A stretch of DNA of 64,000 nucleotides from Myxococcaceae bacterium (lineage in GTDB: Bacteria > Myxococcota > Myxococcia > Myxococcales > Myxococcaceae). Made by a program: the position numbers and the translations under genes. The stretch's first letter is position 1; each line of letters starts with the position of its first letter. Shown here one piece after another: positions 35,963 to 44,340 of this stretch. Below the pieces are notes generated by a model. It made no database searches, was not told the origin of the DNA, and was given only the letters and a program-made list of their open reading frames with translations. The stretch lies in assembly GCA_016793095.1 (NCBI GenBank), contig JAEUJQ010000026.1, forward strand, positions 17,817 through 81,816, in the 5' to 3' direction.

Positions 35963-37893
35963 CGCGCACCTCCGAAGCGGATCACCACGGGCGACGCCTC
36001 GGCCTCGTCGAGCTGTCGCGCGACCTGCCTGGCGAGCGGGAAGTCGGCCGGCTCGATCACCCGCTGGGTCCGCCTGAACCGCCGGGTGACGGTGAGCACC
36101 TGGCCCTCGCGCTTCCACTCGAGCTCGTACAGCCCGATCGGCGACTCGAGGCGGGTGCCCGTCGGCAGCTCAGCCACCCCCGCGCCCGCAGGCAAGGTCA
36201 GCTGCAGCCTGACCTCGGTGGTGGCGAGCCACTTCCAGGCGAAGGGAGCGACGCGCTTGTCTGCGAGGTCCGGCGACCACCGCTCGAGCGCATCGCTCAA
36301 CCTGAACAGGCTCGCGGTGCCGAGGCCACGGCCGACCAGGCTCCGCAGGGTCGCGGAGCCGCTCACCGTCGTGCGGCCGCCGAAGTCCTGCACGTCGTCG
36401 AGCCGGGCGCTCGAGACCTCGACGCCGCGCAGCCACAGCTGGCCCCGCACCCACGGCTCGATCTTCCCGGTGCCGTACAGCGCGCGGTACTTGAAGGGCT
36501 GGGCGTTGTCGCCGACCGCCTCCACGCGGAACGTGCCGGCCGCCGCGCCCGCCTCGTCGAGGGTCAGCTCGTAGACGTGCCGCTCGACGTTGCGGTCGGG
36601 CGACGTCGGCGGGGTCTTCTTGAGCGGAGCGCCCTCGCGCACCACCTCGAGCACCGTCGCGTCGGCGTCGTTCCACGGCAGCTCGCCGAACGGCACCGCG
36701 CGGGTGGTGGGGTCGGCGTACACGGTGCCCTGGGGCAGGCGCACCGCGAGGATGACGTGGTTGAAGTTCGCGCCCAGGCTCGGCAGCTCGAAGGGCCGTG
36801 GCCAGCCCTGGTGCGAGTAGATGATGGTGGGCGAGGACTCGATGCCCGCGACCTTCAGCAGCGCGTGCAGGTAGGTCGCCTTGTCTTTGCAGTCGCCCCA
36901 GCGCTGCGCGTGCACGTCCTTCGCGGCGTGCGGCACCCACCCGCCATAGCCGACCTCGACCGCGCAGTACTGAATGCGCCGGCAGGCGTACTCGTAGAGC
37001 GCGCGCGCCCTCTGGGTCGGGTCCTCTGGAACGCCGGCGAGCACCTCGCGGGCGACCGCCTCGAGCTCGGGGGTCAGCTCGGCCTTCTCGCGATAGGAGT
37101 CGTAGCGCCAGCGCGAGAGGGCCTCGGGGTCGGGCGGGGCGATGCGCGAACCGCCGTTCTCGGTCCAGGCGTCGAGGCGAAGCGCGAGGCGCCGGTGCCT
37201 CATCCACGTGGGTGGCGCCGAGGGCTCGGGGCTCGGCGCCTTCACGTCCCGCTCCTCGAAGACGAGCCGCGTGACGCCGTCTTCGAGGGCCTCGCGCGCG
37301 GGCGTCAGGCTGATGGAGCCCTCGGGCGCCTGCCCTGCCCACCGCACGGACCAGCTCTGCGGCGCTTCGACGACGACGCGGGAGCGCAGCACCGGGACCT
37401 CACCGCCGAAGGTGTGGTGCAGCACCCAGGGCTCGATGTCCTTCTGGCGGGTGACGATCTCGGTCTCGAAGATCGACCCGGGCGGGAGCAGCGGCGCGTT
37501 GACCTGCCGAACCCGCGTGTCGGAGAACAGCACCGACGAGTCGAACGACGGGCGATCGAAGGCCTCTGAGACGTCAAGGCGGCGCTCGGTGCCGTCAGGC
37601 AGGATGCTGCGACCAGCCATCGACACGATCTCGGTGAAGGTCGAGTTGTAGAACGCCGCCACCGGCGGGAGATCGACGGACTTGAGCAGCTTCACCCGCC
37701 AGCGCTCCGTCACCAGCGCCTCGGCCTTCCCGTCCTTCCCCGCGCGGAAGCGCACGTGGTCCTCGTCGAGCAGCACCACGTACTTCGCGTTCGGGAAGGC
37801 GGCGGGCTCGGGCAGCCCCGCTCGATCGATGGCGGGGAAGCCGCTGGCGCAGGCCATCGCGACCGAGGCGACGAAGGGAAAGGCCGTTCGCAT
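35959..37893 (-). CDS. DUF3857 and transglutaminase-like exported protein
   Basis: A protein of about 644 residues, with a signal peptide at ATG 37893 and a possible lipobox (AMAC, cysteine 15). Residues about 30-260 are the DUF3857 beta domain. Residues about 290-400 are a transglutaminase/cysteine-protease-like core with a complete triad: Cys335 in RWGDCKDKATY, His379 in NFNHVILAV and Asp394 in VYADPT. The C-terminal 240 residues are beta-rich. Such proteins occur in the periplasm or outer membrane of several Gram-negative groups; peptidase or crosslinking activity is inferred from the triad. It is the first gene of a two-gene unit with its apparently inactive paralogue. An upstream in-frame start at 37947 lacks signal-peptide logic. 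Confidence 0.85.
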   Translation of the reverse strand: MRTAFPFVASVAMACASGFPAIDRAGLPEPAAFPNAKYVVLLDEDHVRFRAGKDGKAEALVTERWRVKLLKSVDLPPVAAFYNSTFTEIVSMAGRSILPDGTERRLDVSEAFDRPSFDSSVLFSDTRVRQVNAPLLPPGSIFETEIVTRQKDIEPWVLHHTFGGEVPVLRSRVVVEAPQSWSVRWAGQAPEGSISLTPAREALEDGVTRLVFEERDVKAPSPEPSAPPTWMRHRRLALRLDAWTENGGSRIAPPDPEALSRWRYDSYREKAELTPELEAVAREVLAGVPEDPTQRARALYEYACRRIQYCAVEVGYGGWVPHAAKDVHAQRWGDCKDKATYLHALLKVAGIESSPTIIYSHQGWPRPFELPSLGANFNHVILAVRLPQGTVYADPTTRAVPFGELPWNDADATVLEVVREGAPLKKTPPTSPDRNVERHVYELTLDEAGAAAGTFRVEAVGDNAQPFKYRALYGTGKIEPWVRGQLWLRGVEVSSARLDDVQDFGGRTTVSGSATLRSLVGRGLGTASLFRLSDALERWSPDLADKRVAPFAWKWLATTEVRLQLTLPAGAGVAELPTGTRLESPIGLYELEWKREGQVLTVTRRFRRTQRVIEPADFPLARQVARQLDEAEASPVVIRFGGAR

Positions 37894-37916
37894 GGCGCCG
37901 CACGATGCCACGAGCT

Positions 37917-39215
37917 TCACGTGCTGGCTGCCAGCACGAGCACGCACCCGTTCACCGCCATGCGCAGCCGGTGCGCCTGCGCCACCATCGCCACGGCCTG
38001 GTGTGCGCCCGCGCCGAACGTCACCTCCTCGAAGCGCACCTCACAGTGGGAGGGCCACCGGTTCCGCCTCGCGAGCGAGGCGAGATCGTTCTCCGTCAGC
38101 TGGTTGAAGCGCAGCACGAGGCGCGAGGTCCGGGGCCCGAGCTGATCGAGCAGCCGCGAGACGCCGCCGAGCCCCAGCAGGCACCCGCTGGCGTCCAGGC
38201 TCTCGAGGCCGTGGAGGCGGCCCGTCGCCGTCAGCAGGCGGACGAGGTCGGCGCCAAGCGGCACGCGGATGAGCGAGAGGTGGGTCAGCGCGGGAGCGCC
38301 CCTGAGCATGGCCTCGAGCGCCGGCGGCCCGAGCGGCCAGTCCTTCACCTCGAGGCGCTGCAGCCCCGAGAAGAGGCCCGCGCGTGAGAGGCCGTTCGCC
38401 ACCGGCACCTCGAGCGGCGTCTCGACGAGCCGCAGGTGCCGCACCACCCCGTCGCGCGAGGGGCCCACGTCTTCGACCGGGAGCCGCACCCGATCGAGCC
38501 ACAGCATCGACGCGTTGGCGCAGGTGCCCAGCAGGGCCGCGAACGTGTCGACCTCGAGGGCGCCATCAGCGAGGCGGAGCTCGGCGGGCGTCGATCGCTT
38601 CGCGAGCGCGTCGGCGAAGCCTCGAAACCGCCACCGCTCGTCGTCGGGGCCGGGTCGCCCCAGGCGGGACAACGAGGCGGGCAGCTCGAGATCGAAGCAG
38701 GCGAACCGCGCGATGGCCTCTGGGCCGAGGAGCTGAAGCACGGGCACGGGGTGCAGGGCGAGCACCGACAGGCCTGCGCGCGCTGGCGCCGCGGCGGGAA
38801 TGCCCACCTCGCTGACCGTGGGCACGGCCGTCAGCAGCGAGGCTGGCAGCGGCACGTCGCGGCCCGGGGCGCAGCGGAGCCGATGCAGCACGCCCTCTTC
38901 GTGCGAGAGGAAGCCTACGGTGTCGCTGGTGACGCCCCGGGTATCGGCGGAGCGCCACGGCCGGCCCTCGGGCACCTTCTCGTCGAGCCAGCCAGCGAGC
39001 TTCTTGAGTGCGGCGACGAGCTCGAGCCGCGCGCCACTGCGGCCGCTCGCGGAGGTCGCCTCCTTGAGGGTGCGGGCCGCGGTGAGCACGAGCCCCCGGG
39101 GGTCGCCGTGCTCGAGCAGCCAGTCCGTGTAGACGGCGCGCTGCTCGGGTGACTCCAGGACGTGCGAGGCGAGCTCGCGATCGAGGTGAGGCTCCGACAC
39201 GGCCTGCATCCTCAC
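37917..39215 (-). CDS. TIGR02996 and leucine-rich-repeat-like protein
   Basis: A 432-residue cytoplasmic protein. The N-terminus carries the TIGR02996 signature, AVYTDWLLEHGDPRG, a short motif common in myxobacteria and planctomycetes where it precedes repeat domains. The middle and C-terminal parts have leucine-rich-repeat-like periodicity (LQRLEVKDWPLG, LTHLSLIRVPLG, LESLDASGCLLG, about 24-28 residues apart). This predicts a curved protein-binding solenoid. No enzymatic motif. The start is at 39215 with a further in-frame ATG two codons in. Its stop lies 24 bases from the transglutaminase gene start on the same strand. Confidence 0.75.
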   Translation of the reverse strand: MRMQAVSEPHLDRELASHVLESPEQRAVYTDWLLEHGDPRGLVLTAARTLKEATSASGRSGARLELVAALKKLAGWLDEKVPEGRPWRSADTRGVTSDTVGFLSHEEGVLHRLRCAPGRDVPLPASLLTAVPTVSEVGIPAAAPARAGLSVLALHPVPVLQLLGPEAIARFACFDLELPASLSRLGRPGPDDERWRFRGFADALAKRSTPAELRLADGALEVDTFAALLGTCANASMLWLDRVRLPVEDVGPSRDGVVRHLRLVETPLEVPVANGLSRAGLFSGLQRLEVKDWPLGPPALEAMLRGAPALTHLSLIRVPLGADLVRLLTATGRLHGLESLDASGCLLGLGGVSRLLDQLGPRTSRLVLRFNQLTENDLASLARRNRWPSHCEVRFEEVTFGAGAHQAVAMVAQAHRLRMAVNGCVLVLAAST

Positions 39216-39260
39216 ATCGCAGGCAGCGGGAGACCACCCGGGGCGGGGCTGAGGGCGACG

Positions 39261-39716
39261 TCAGTTCTTCAGGCTCGTCGCGCCCAGGTAGTCCGCGTTG
39301 GCGAACTTCGAGTGACACCCGTGGCACATCGCCACGTTGTCGCCCTTCGGAGCTCCAGCCATCTCGGCTCCGTCTTTCGCCCGGGCCTCGTAGTTCCACG
39401 TGTCCTTCGACTTCTTGATCATCACGAACACGCCTGAGGGCTGGTTCATGCCGTCGTACGTCTCCTTGATGGCGACGGTCCCGACTGGCAGGTCGTTGCC
39501 ACCGAGCGATTGGCGCACGTTCGCCGAGTACCAGGTGCGCTGCAGCTTGTGCACGAAGGTGGCCGCGTCCATGCCCGAGTTGTCCACCGACTTCGACATC
39601 TGGGTGAAGAAGGACTGGTTCGTCTTGAAGTCGGCGGCGAACGCGCCGGGGCCGTTGGCGGGACCGCACGCGGCGAACACGAGGAACACGAGGGCACTCA
39701 CGACGACTCGGGTCAT
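39261..39716 (-). CDS. Cytochrome P460-like lipoprotein with one haem site
   Basis: A 151-residue lipoprotein (FAAC lipobox, cysteine 17). One covalent c-type haem site, CHGCH, occupies residues 131-135. The upstream beta-rich region (VGTVAIKETYDG, GVFVMIKKSKDTW) matches the cytochrome P460 fold. In true P460 a lysine crosslinks the haem; Lys101 or Lys102 in VMIKK is in a plausible position but not proven. P460 proteins oxidise hydroxylamine or bind nitric oxide in some bacteria. The activity here is unknown and could be cytochrome c'-beta-like electron transfer or NO handling. Confidence 0.8.
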   Translation of the reverse strand: MTRVVVSALVFLVFAACGPANGPGAFAADFKTNQSFFTQMSKSVDNSGMDAATFVHKLQRTWYSANVRQSLGGNDLPVGTVAIKETYDGMNQPSGVFVMIKKSKDTWNYEARAKDGAEMAGAPKGDNVAMCHGCHSKFANADYLGATSLKN

Positions 39717-39813
39717 GAAAAGAACTCCGGGAATGAGGGTGGACCTGCGGCGCTGCTACGCCCCCGCCCCGAAACGGTTACGCGCCCGACCGCTGAAGGC
39801 CTCAGGACGCGCT

Positions 39814-39820
39814 AGGAAGA
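39814..39820 (+). promoter_or_regulatory. Ribosome binding site of ASCH gene
   Basis: AGGAAGA, whose AGGA core ends seven bases before the ATG at 39825, is a good Shine-Dalgarno match in a window where most genes lack one. It fixes the start of the ASCH-domain gene. The 108-base gap to the P460 gene must hold two divergent promoters, but I cannot place them. Confidence 0.6.
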
Positions 39821-39824
39821 AGCC

Positions 39825-40589
39825 ATGCTGCTCTTCCAGAAGCGGTTCCACGCGGGGCTGGTGAGTGGCGCGGTGACGCGCACCTTCCGGCTCTGGGACA
39901 AGCCTCACGTGAAGCCGGGCGGGCGGTACCGGGTGCACCCCATCGGCGTCGTCGAGGTGGACGGCCTTCGCCGGGTGACGCTCGACGCCGTGAGCGACGA
40001 AGACGCCCGCCTGGGGGGCTTCACCTCGCGCGAGGAGCTGCGGGAGTACCTGGCGCCGGTGGCGAAGGCGCCGCTCACCGGCCAGACGCTGGTGTTCGAC
40101 ATCACCCTCCGACACGCGGGAGATGGCGACCGGGTGCAGGGCGCGCTCGACGCGAAGCTCAGCGCTGACGATGTCCGCCTCCTCCAGCAGCGCCTCGCCC
40201 GGCTCGATGGCAGCTCGCCGTGGACGATGACGGTGCTGAAGCTCATCAAGCGTCGGCCGCGCGTCGCCGCCTCGAAGCTGGCAGCGTCGCTGGGCCGGGA
40301 CACGCTGCCGTTCAAAGAAGGCGTGCGGAAGCTGAAGCGGCTCGGGCTGACGCAGTCCTTCGAGGTCGGCTACGAGGTCTCACCTCGCGGCCTCGCGTTC
40401 ATGAAGGCGGCCGGGCGAACGCATCGACAGCCGCGTGCTCCGGACAAGACCGCGCGACGAAGAGGTCCTCGAGCGCCTCGTGGACGACAGCGCGCAGCAC
40501 CACCGGCCGAGGCGGAGAGCTCACGACAGGTGCAGACGCGCGGGCAGCTCAGACAAACCAAACACCCCGCCCGACGTGGACCGGCGTGA
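39825..40589 (+). CDS. ASCH-domain protein with winged-helix-like C-terminus
   Basis: A 254-residue soluble protein. Residues 1-95 resemble the ASCH fold (beta-barrel related to PUA, proposed RNA-binding): MLLFQKRFHAGLVSGAVTRTFRL with a VKPGGRYRVHPIGVVEV strand set, given here in pieces. Residues about 118-190 look like a winged helix (LKLIKRRPRVAASKLAASLG, LPFKEGVRKLKRLGL). The tail is Arg/Lys/Pro-rich and disordered. The pairing suggests a nucleic-acid-binding regulator or RNA-modifying accessory; I know of no characterised close homologue. Confidence 0.75.
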   Translation: MLLFQKRFHAGLVSGAVTRTFRLWDKPHVKPGGRYRVHPIGVVEVDGLRRVTLDAVSDEDARLGGFTSREELREYLAPVAKAPLTGQTLVFDITLRHAGDGDRVQGALDAKLSADDVRLLQQRLARLDGSSPWTMTVLKLIKRRPRVAASKLAASLGRDTLPFKEGVRKLKRLGLTQSFEVGYEVSPRGLAFMKAAGRTHRQPRAPDKTARRRGPRAPRGRQRAAPPAEAESSRQVQTRGQLRQTKHPARRGPA

Positions 40590-40623
40590 CGCTCGGGATT
40601 CGCGGTCGGGGAAGTGACGCGCT

Positions 40624-41631
40624 TCACTCCGGCGTGACGGTCAGCCCGGGCTGCACCTGGAAGCCCCACGCCTTGAGGATGGCGATCGGATCGACGAACT
40701 TCGTCCCGTCGCCCTGCAGCTTGCCGAGCCGGCCCGACATACCCACGTAGGTCACGACGCCGTTGCTCATGTGCAGGTGGCCGTTGAAGAGCATCTGCTT
40801 CCCGCGCGCCAGGGACGCGGTGGTGAGGATGAGGCCCGGGTTGGACTGTGAACGCCGTGAGGCCGGCACCGCGTGGACCGAGCCATCGCCGAGGATCGCG
40901 AAGTTCGAGGCGTACTTCTCGCCGTCACGACCCCGCGCGCGGGTGTCGGGGTGGTGGGCCTCGTCGTACAGCGCCGAGATCGAGCCAGAGCCCTTTCGCG
41001 TCACCGACTCGTACTCGGCGACCTGCCGCCCGTTCACCGTCGTGGTGCCCTTGATGACGTTGAAGGTCTGCACCGTCGTCATGTCCCGGGCGATCTTCTC
41101 GGGCGTCAGCTCGGTGTAGGCGAAGGCCAGCGTGTCGCTCGAGCCGGACTCCTGCGCGTAGGGGTTGAACTTGCCGTCGAGCTTCACCTCTCCCTCGCCG
41201 TGAGAGGTGTCGTAGACGGGGTCGGGCTTGAGCTCGCGAACGTCGTAGGCCGTCGCGCCCGCGGCGAGCTGTTCCTTCACGAGCGCCTTCACCGCATCGG
41301 GCACCTTGCTGCCACCGAACGTCGTCGTCGCCCCGGGGCCGAGGATCGCGCTCGCCTCGGCGGACAACCGGCTCGCCTGCAGCTCGACGTTGCGGTTGTG
41401 GCGCGCGGCGTGGCTGCGCAGCGTGTCCACCTCTCCGAGCTTCTCCTGCAGCTTCCGCTTCGCGTCGGGGTCCATCATGCCGGCGAACTTGTCGGCCTCG
41501 GCGCGCATCGCCGCCTGCTCGTCGCGGCTGATGGCTCCCGCAGAGGACAAGATGCGATCGACGTCCTGCGCGGTGATGCGCCGATCTGCGGCGACCTGGG
41601 CGAAGGCGTTGCGAACGTCACGGACGGCCAT
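40624..41631 (-). CDS. Non-classically exported-looking protein of unknown function
   Basis: A 335-residue hydrophilic protein from ATG 41631 (MAVRDVRNAF start). There is no signal peptide. Residues 1-100 are helical (ITAQDVDRILSSAGAISRDE, DAKRKLQEKLGEVDTLRSHA). The middle is mixed. The last 100 residues contain an NGHLHMSNGVVTYVGMSGR stretch, weakly like the HSS...G-E-x-V-x-x-G...SGHY modules seen in secreted toxin-like proteins; I hold this loosely. It lies just downstream of the isoamylase gene on the same strand. Unknown function; secretion by a dedicated system is possible but unproven. Confidence 0.6.
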   Translation of the reverse strand: MAVRDVRNAFAQVAADRRITAQDVDRILSSAGAISRDEQAAMRAEADKFAGMMDPDAKRKLQEKLGEVDTLRSHAARHNRNVELQASRLSAEASAILGPGATTTFGGSKVPDAVKALVKEQLAAGATAYDVRELKPDPVYDTSHGEGEVKLDGKFNPYAQESGSSDTLAFAYTELTPEKIARDMTTVQTFNVIKGTTTVNGRQVAEYESVTRKGSGSISALYDEAHHPDTRARGRDGEKYASNFAILGDGSVHAVPASRRSQSNPGLILTTASLARGKQMLFNGHLHMSNGVVTYVGMSGRLGKLQGDGTKFVDPIAILKAWGFQVQPGLTVTPE

Positions 41632-41697
41632 GGTGAACCCCCGAGTGGATGACGGGTTCACCGTGGCAGGCCAGTCGCCTTCAGGCAAGCGCGGCGG

Positions 41698-44082
41698 TCA
41701 CCGCCCCACGAGCAACACCAGCCCGCGTCCACAGACCCAGAACGTCGGCCCTGTCACCAGGACCTCGTCGCCCGACCTCGCGAGCTGCTCGGGGCCTTCG
41801 CGCTCCTCGCAGGTGTCTCCCACCCTGCGCCACGTCTTCCCGGCCCCCGCCCAGGGCAGGGCGAACTGGAGCGGGCCGGTCCACCCGTTGATTGCCACCA
41901 GGACGGTGTCGGTGCCGCCGAACTCGGTGTCGTCGAGGCGCAGCGCCAGCGCGTGGTTCCCCCGGTTCGCGAGGTAGGCGGCGTCAGCGACGGCGCCGCT
42001 CGGTTGGAACCACCTCACCTGCTCGAGCCCGTTGCTGTTCCCGTCGCCCGAGCGCCAGGCCTGCGCGGGCCGCAAGGAGGGGTGCGTCGCGCGGAACCGG
42101 AGCAGCCGCTCGGTGAAGGTGCGGAACCACGTCTCTTCGGTGGTGAGGGTGGCCGCCAACCAGTTGCGGTCACTGTCGAGGCTGTAGGGGTTGTTGTTGC
42201 ACCGCAGCGTGCGCAGGTGCTCGTCGCCGCCGTTGAACATCGGCACGCCCGCCGACAGCAGGGACAGCGCCATGCCCTTGCGCGCGGCCGCTCTCTGGGC
42301 GCGGGCCGAGCCGCCTTGATCCCAGCTGCGGTTGAAGTCGGAGCCGCCGTTCGTCGGCCCCCACGGCCACGGCTGTTCGTTGTTCTTCGTGTTGCACGCG
42401 TACAGGTCGCGCAGCGTGAAGCCATCGTGCGCCACCACGAAGTTGATGGACGCCGCCGGTGGGCGGCCCTCGTCTCCCACGAGATCGGCCGAACCGGAGA
42501 CGCGTTGCACGAGCTCGGCGAGGCTCGTCTCGTCGAACCCCAGCCGGTTCTGGTGCGTGCGCACCGCGTCTCGGAAGCGGTCGTTCCACTCGGCCCACTG
42601 CGGCGGGTGGTTGCCCATCTGGTACGTGCCGTCGCCGATGGCCCACGGCTCGGCGATCAGATCGACCCCCGGTCCTCCCTGCCAGGCTCGTACGGGCAGG
42701 CTGGCCCGAATCCGGTTGAGCGCCGTCGCGGGATCGTCGCGAGAGTAGCGGAAGCAGCCGTGCTCGCAGGTGTTGCCCAGCACCGGCGACAGGTCGAAGC
42801 GGTAGCCATCGACGCCGAGCACCTCGTGCCAGTAGCGCAGGGAGTCGATGATGAGCGTCTGGGCCAGCGGGTTGCGGGTGTTGAAGTTCCCGACGGTGCC
42901 GGTGTTGTCCCAGCTGCCGCGGCGATCGTGCGTCAGCGAGTAGTACGACGCGTTGTCCAGGCCACGGAAGGACTGCGTGCCCCCTTCGCCGGTGTGGTTG
43001 TAGACGACGTCGATGAAGACCTTGAGGCCGGCCTCGTGGAAGGCGCGCACCATCTGCTGGAACTCGCGCGTGGGTCCGCCGGGGCCCTTGTCGCTCGCGT
43101 AGCGCCGGTCGGGCGCGAAGTAGGCGAGCGTCATGTAGCCCCAGTAGTTGTCTCCCGAGGTCGAGGCCTCGAGGTCATTCGTCTCGTTCTGCGTCTCCTG
43201 CACGGGCAGGAACTCGATGGCGGTGATGCCCAGGTCGGCGAGCGCGCGCGCCCGGGTCGCCGCGCCAGCGTAGGTGCCGCGGATCGCCTCGGGGAGGGTG
43301 AGGTCGTTCATCGTCAGCCCGCGGACGTGCACCTCGTAGATGACGTCGTCCTTGAGCGCGCGGATCGGTCGGGGGCCGACGTCGGCAGCCCCCGCAGACA
43401 GCACGACGCCTTTGGGCGCCTTCGCGGCCGAGTCCTTCGCGCGGTGGGCCGGGCCGCCGAGGTAGACGTCGAAGTCCTGCCAGCGCTCGTTCTTCGGGTC
43501 GTGGCTCTGCTCCAGCGCGAACGGGTCGAAGAGCAGCTTGTTCGGGTTGAAGCGGTTGCCTTCGCCGTCCACCTCGGCGCGGAAGCCCGTCGTCGAGCCG
43601 GGCGTGAAGCCTTCGACCCACGGCCAGTTCGGTCCCCACGCACGGAGGCCGTAGAAGAGCGCTCCGCCGTCGCGCGCGGGCACTGGCACCGAGGCGCTCC
43701 ACCGTCCCTCTCCGGCCGGGTCCATCACGGCGGTGGCGATGGCAGGGGCGTTCATCGGAGCGTCGAAGACGAGCACCTCGACCCGGGTCGCACGCCTGGA
43801 TTGCACGCGCACCTCGAGCCGCTGGCCCTGCTCGTCGAGCCGCGCCCCCCAGAACGACGGACCGGCGTCCGCAGCCGGTTCAGACCCTGCGTCCACCAGC
43901 CCCGCGTCCTCGCCACCTGCGTCGAGGCTGAGGGTGCCCGCATCGCGTTCGGGCTGCGGAGTGACGGTGGAGCCCGCGTCCGGCTCCGGATTCGGAACCG
44001 GAGGCGTCGAAGAACACGCAGTGAAGAGGAGCAGAGCCCAGACGAACGTGCGCATGGAGCGCGGCCGCTTCGCACGGGTCAT
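41698..44082 (-). CDS. Exported isoamylase-type glycoside hydrolase (GH13) lipoprotein
   Basis: A 794-residue lipoprotein (FTAC lipobox) with an Asp/Ala/Gly/Pro linker, a CBM48-like domain at about 80-200 and a GH13 barrel after it. Catalytic motifs are visible: DVVYNHTGEG (region I), GYRFDLSPVLG with the nucleophile Asp (region II), LIAEPWAIG with the acid/base Glu (region III) and VVAHDGFTL (region IV). This is the isoamylase/glycogen-debranching subgroup, cutting alpha-1,6 bonds, and as an exported enzyme would act on external glycogen or pullulan-like glucan. The start is ATG 44082 or ATG 44055; both keep the lipobox. Confidence 0.92.
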   Translation of the reverse strand: MTRAKRPRSMRTFVWALLLFTACSSTPPVPNPEPDAGSTVTPQPERDAGTLSLDAGGEDAGLVDAGSEPAADAGPSFWGARLDEQGQRLEVRVQSRRATRVEVLVFDAPMNAPAIATAVMDPAGEGRWSASVPVPARDGGALFYGLRAWGPNWPWVEGFTPGSTTGFRAEVDGEGNRFNPNKLLFDPFALEQSHDPKNERWQDFDVYLGGPAHRAKDSAAKAPKGVVLSAGAADVGPRPIRALKDDVIYEVHVRGLTMNDLTLPEAIRGTYAGAATRARALADLGITAIEFLPVQETQNETNDLEASTSGDNYWGYMTLAYFAPDRRYASDKGPGGPTREFQQMVRAFHEAGLKVFIDVVYNHTGEGGTQSFRGLDNASYYSLTHDRRGSWDNTGTVGNFNTRNPLAQTLIIDSLRYWHEVLGVDGYRFDLSPVLGNTCEHGCFRYSRDDPATALNRIRASLPVRAWQGGPGVDLIAEPWAIGDGTYQMGNHPPQWAEWNDRFRDAVRTHQNRLGFDETSLAELVQRVSGSADLVGDEGRPPAASINFVVAHDGFTLRDLYACNTKNNEQPWPWGPTNGGSDFNRSWDQGGSARAQRAAARKGMALSLLSAGVPMFNGGDEHLRTLRCNNNPYSLDSDRNWLAATLTTEETWFRTFTERLLRFRATHPSLRPAQAWRSGDGNSNGLEQVRWFQPSGAVADAAYLANRGNHALALRLDDTEFGGTDTVLVAINGWTGPLQFALPWAGAGKTWRRVGDTCEEREGPEQLARSGDEVLVTGPTFWVCGRGLVLLVGR

Positions 44083-44328
44083 GCCACGGTCCCGGGTTGA
44101 AGGAGGACAAGGGCTTGCCTGCGGCAGCTCAATCGCGCAGCGACGACTGTCCTCCTGCCGAACAACCACCCGGTGCGAGGTCTGCCTTCATTTCCCTTCG
44201 CGCACGCACCTCGTTGTCGCACCCGCCTCGACATCAGCGCACACGTCGTTGTAAGTGCGTGAAAGAAAATCGGAAACTGGTCGCCTCAGTCAGCGAGAAT
44301 CTGATCGCTCGCGCGCTTCAGCCCTTCG

Positions 44329-44334
44329 AAGGAG
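44329..44334 (+). promoter_or_regulatory. Strong ribosome binding site of the lysine-rich protein
   Basis: AAGGAG sits six bases before the ATG at 44341. It is among the best Shine-Dalgarno sites in the window and suggests high translation of the downstream gene. The preceding stretch (about 44250-44280) is unusually A-rich for this genome (GTGAAAGAAAATCGGAAAC) and may be part of the promoter or 5' leader; I cannot assign -35/-10 boxes with confidence. Confidence 0.6.
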
Positions 44335-44340
44335 AACCAC

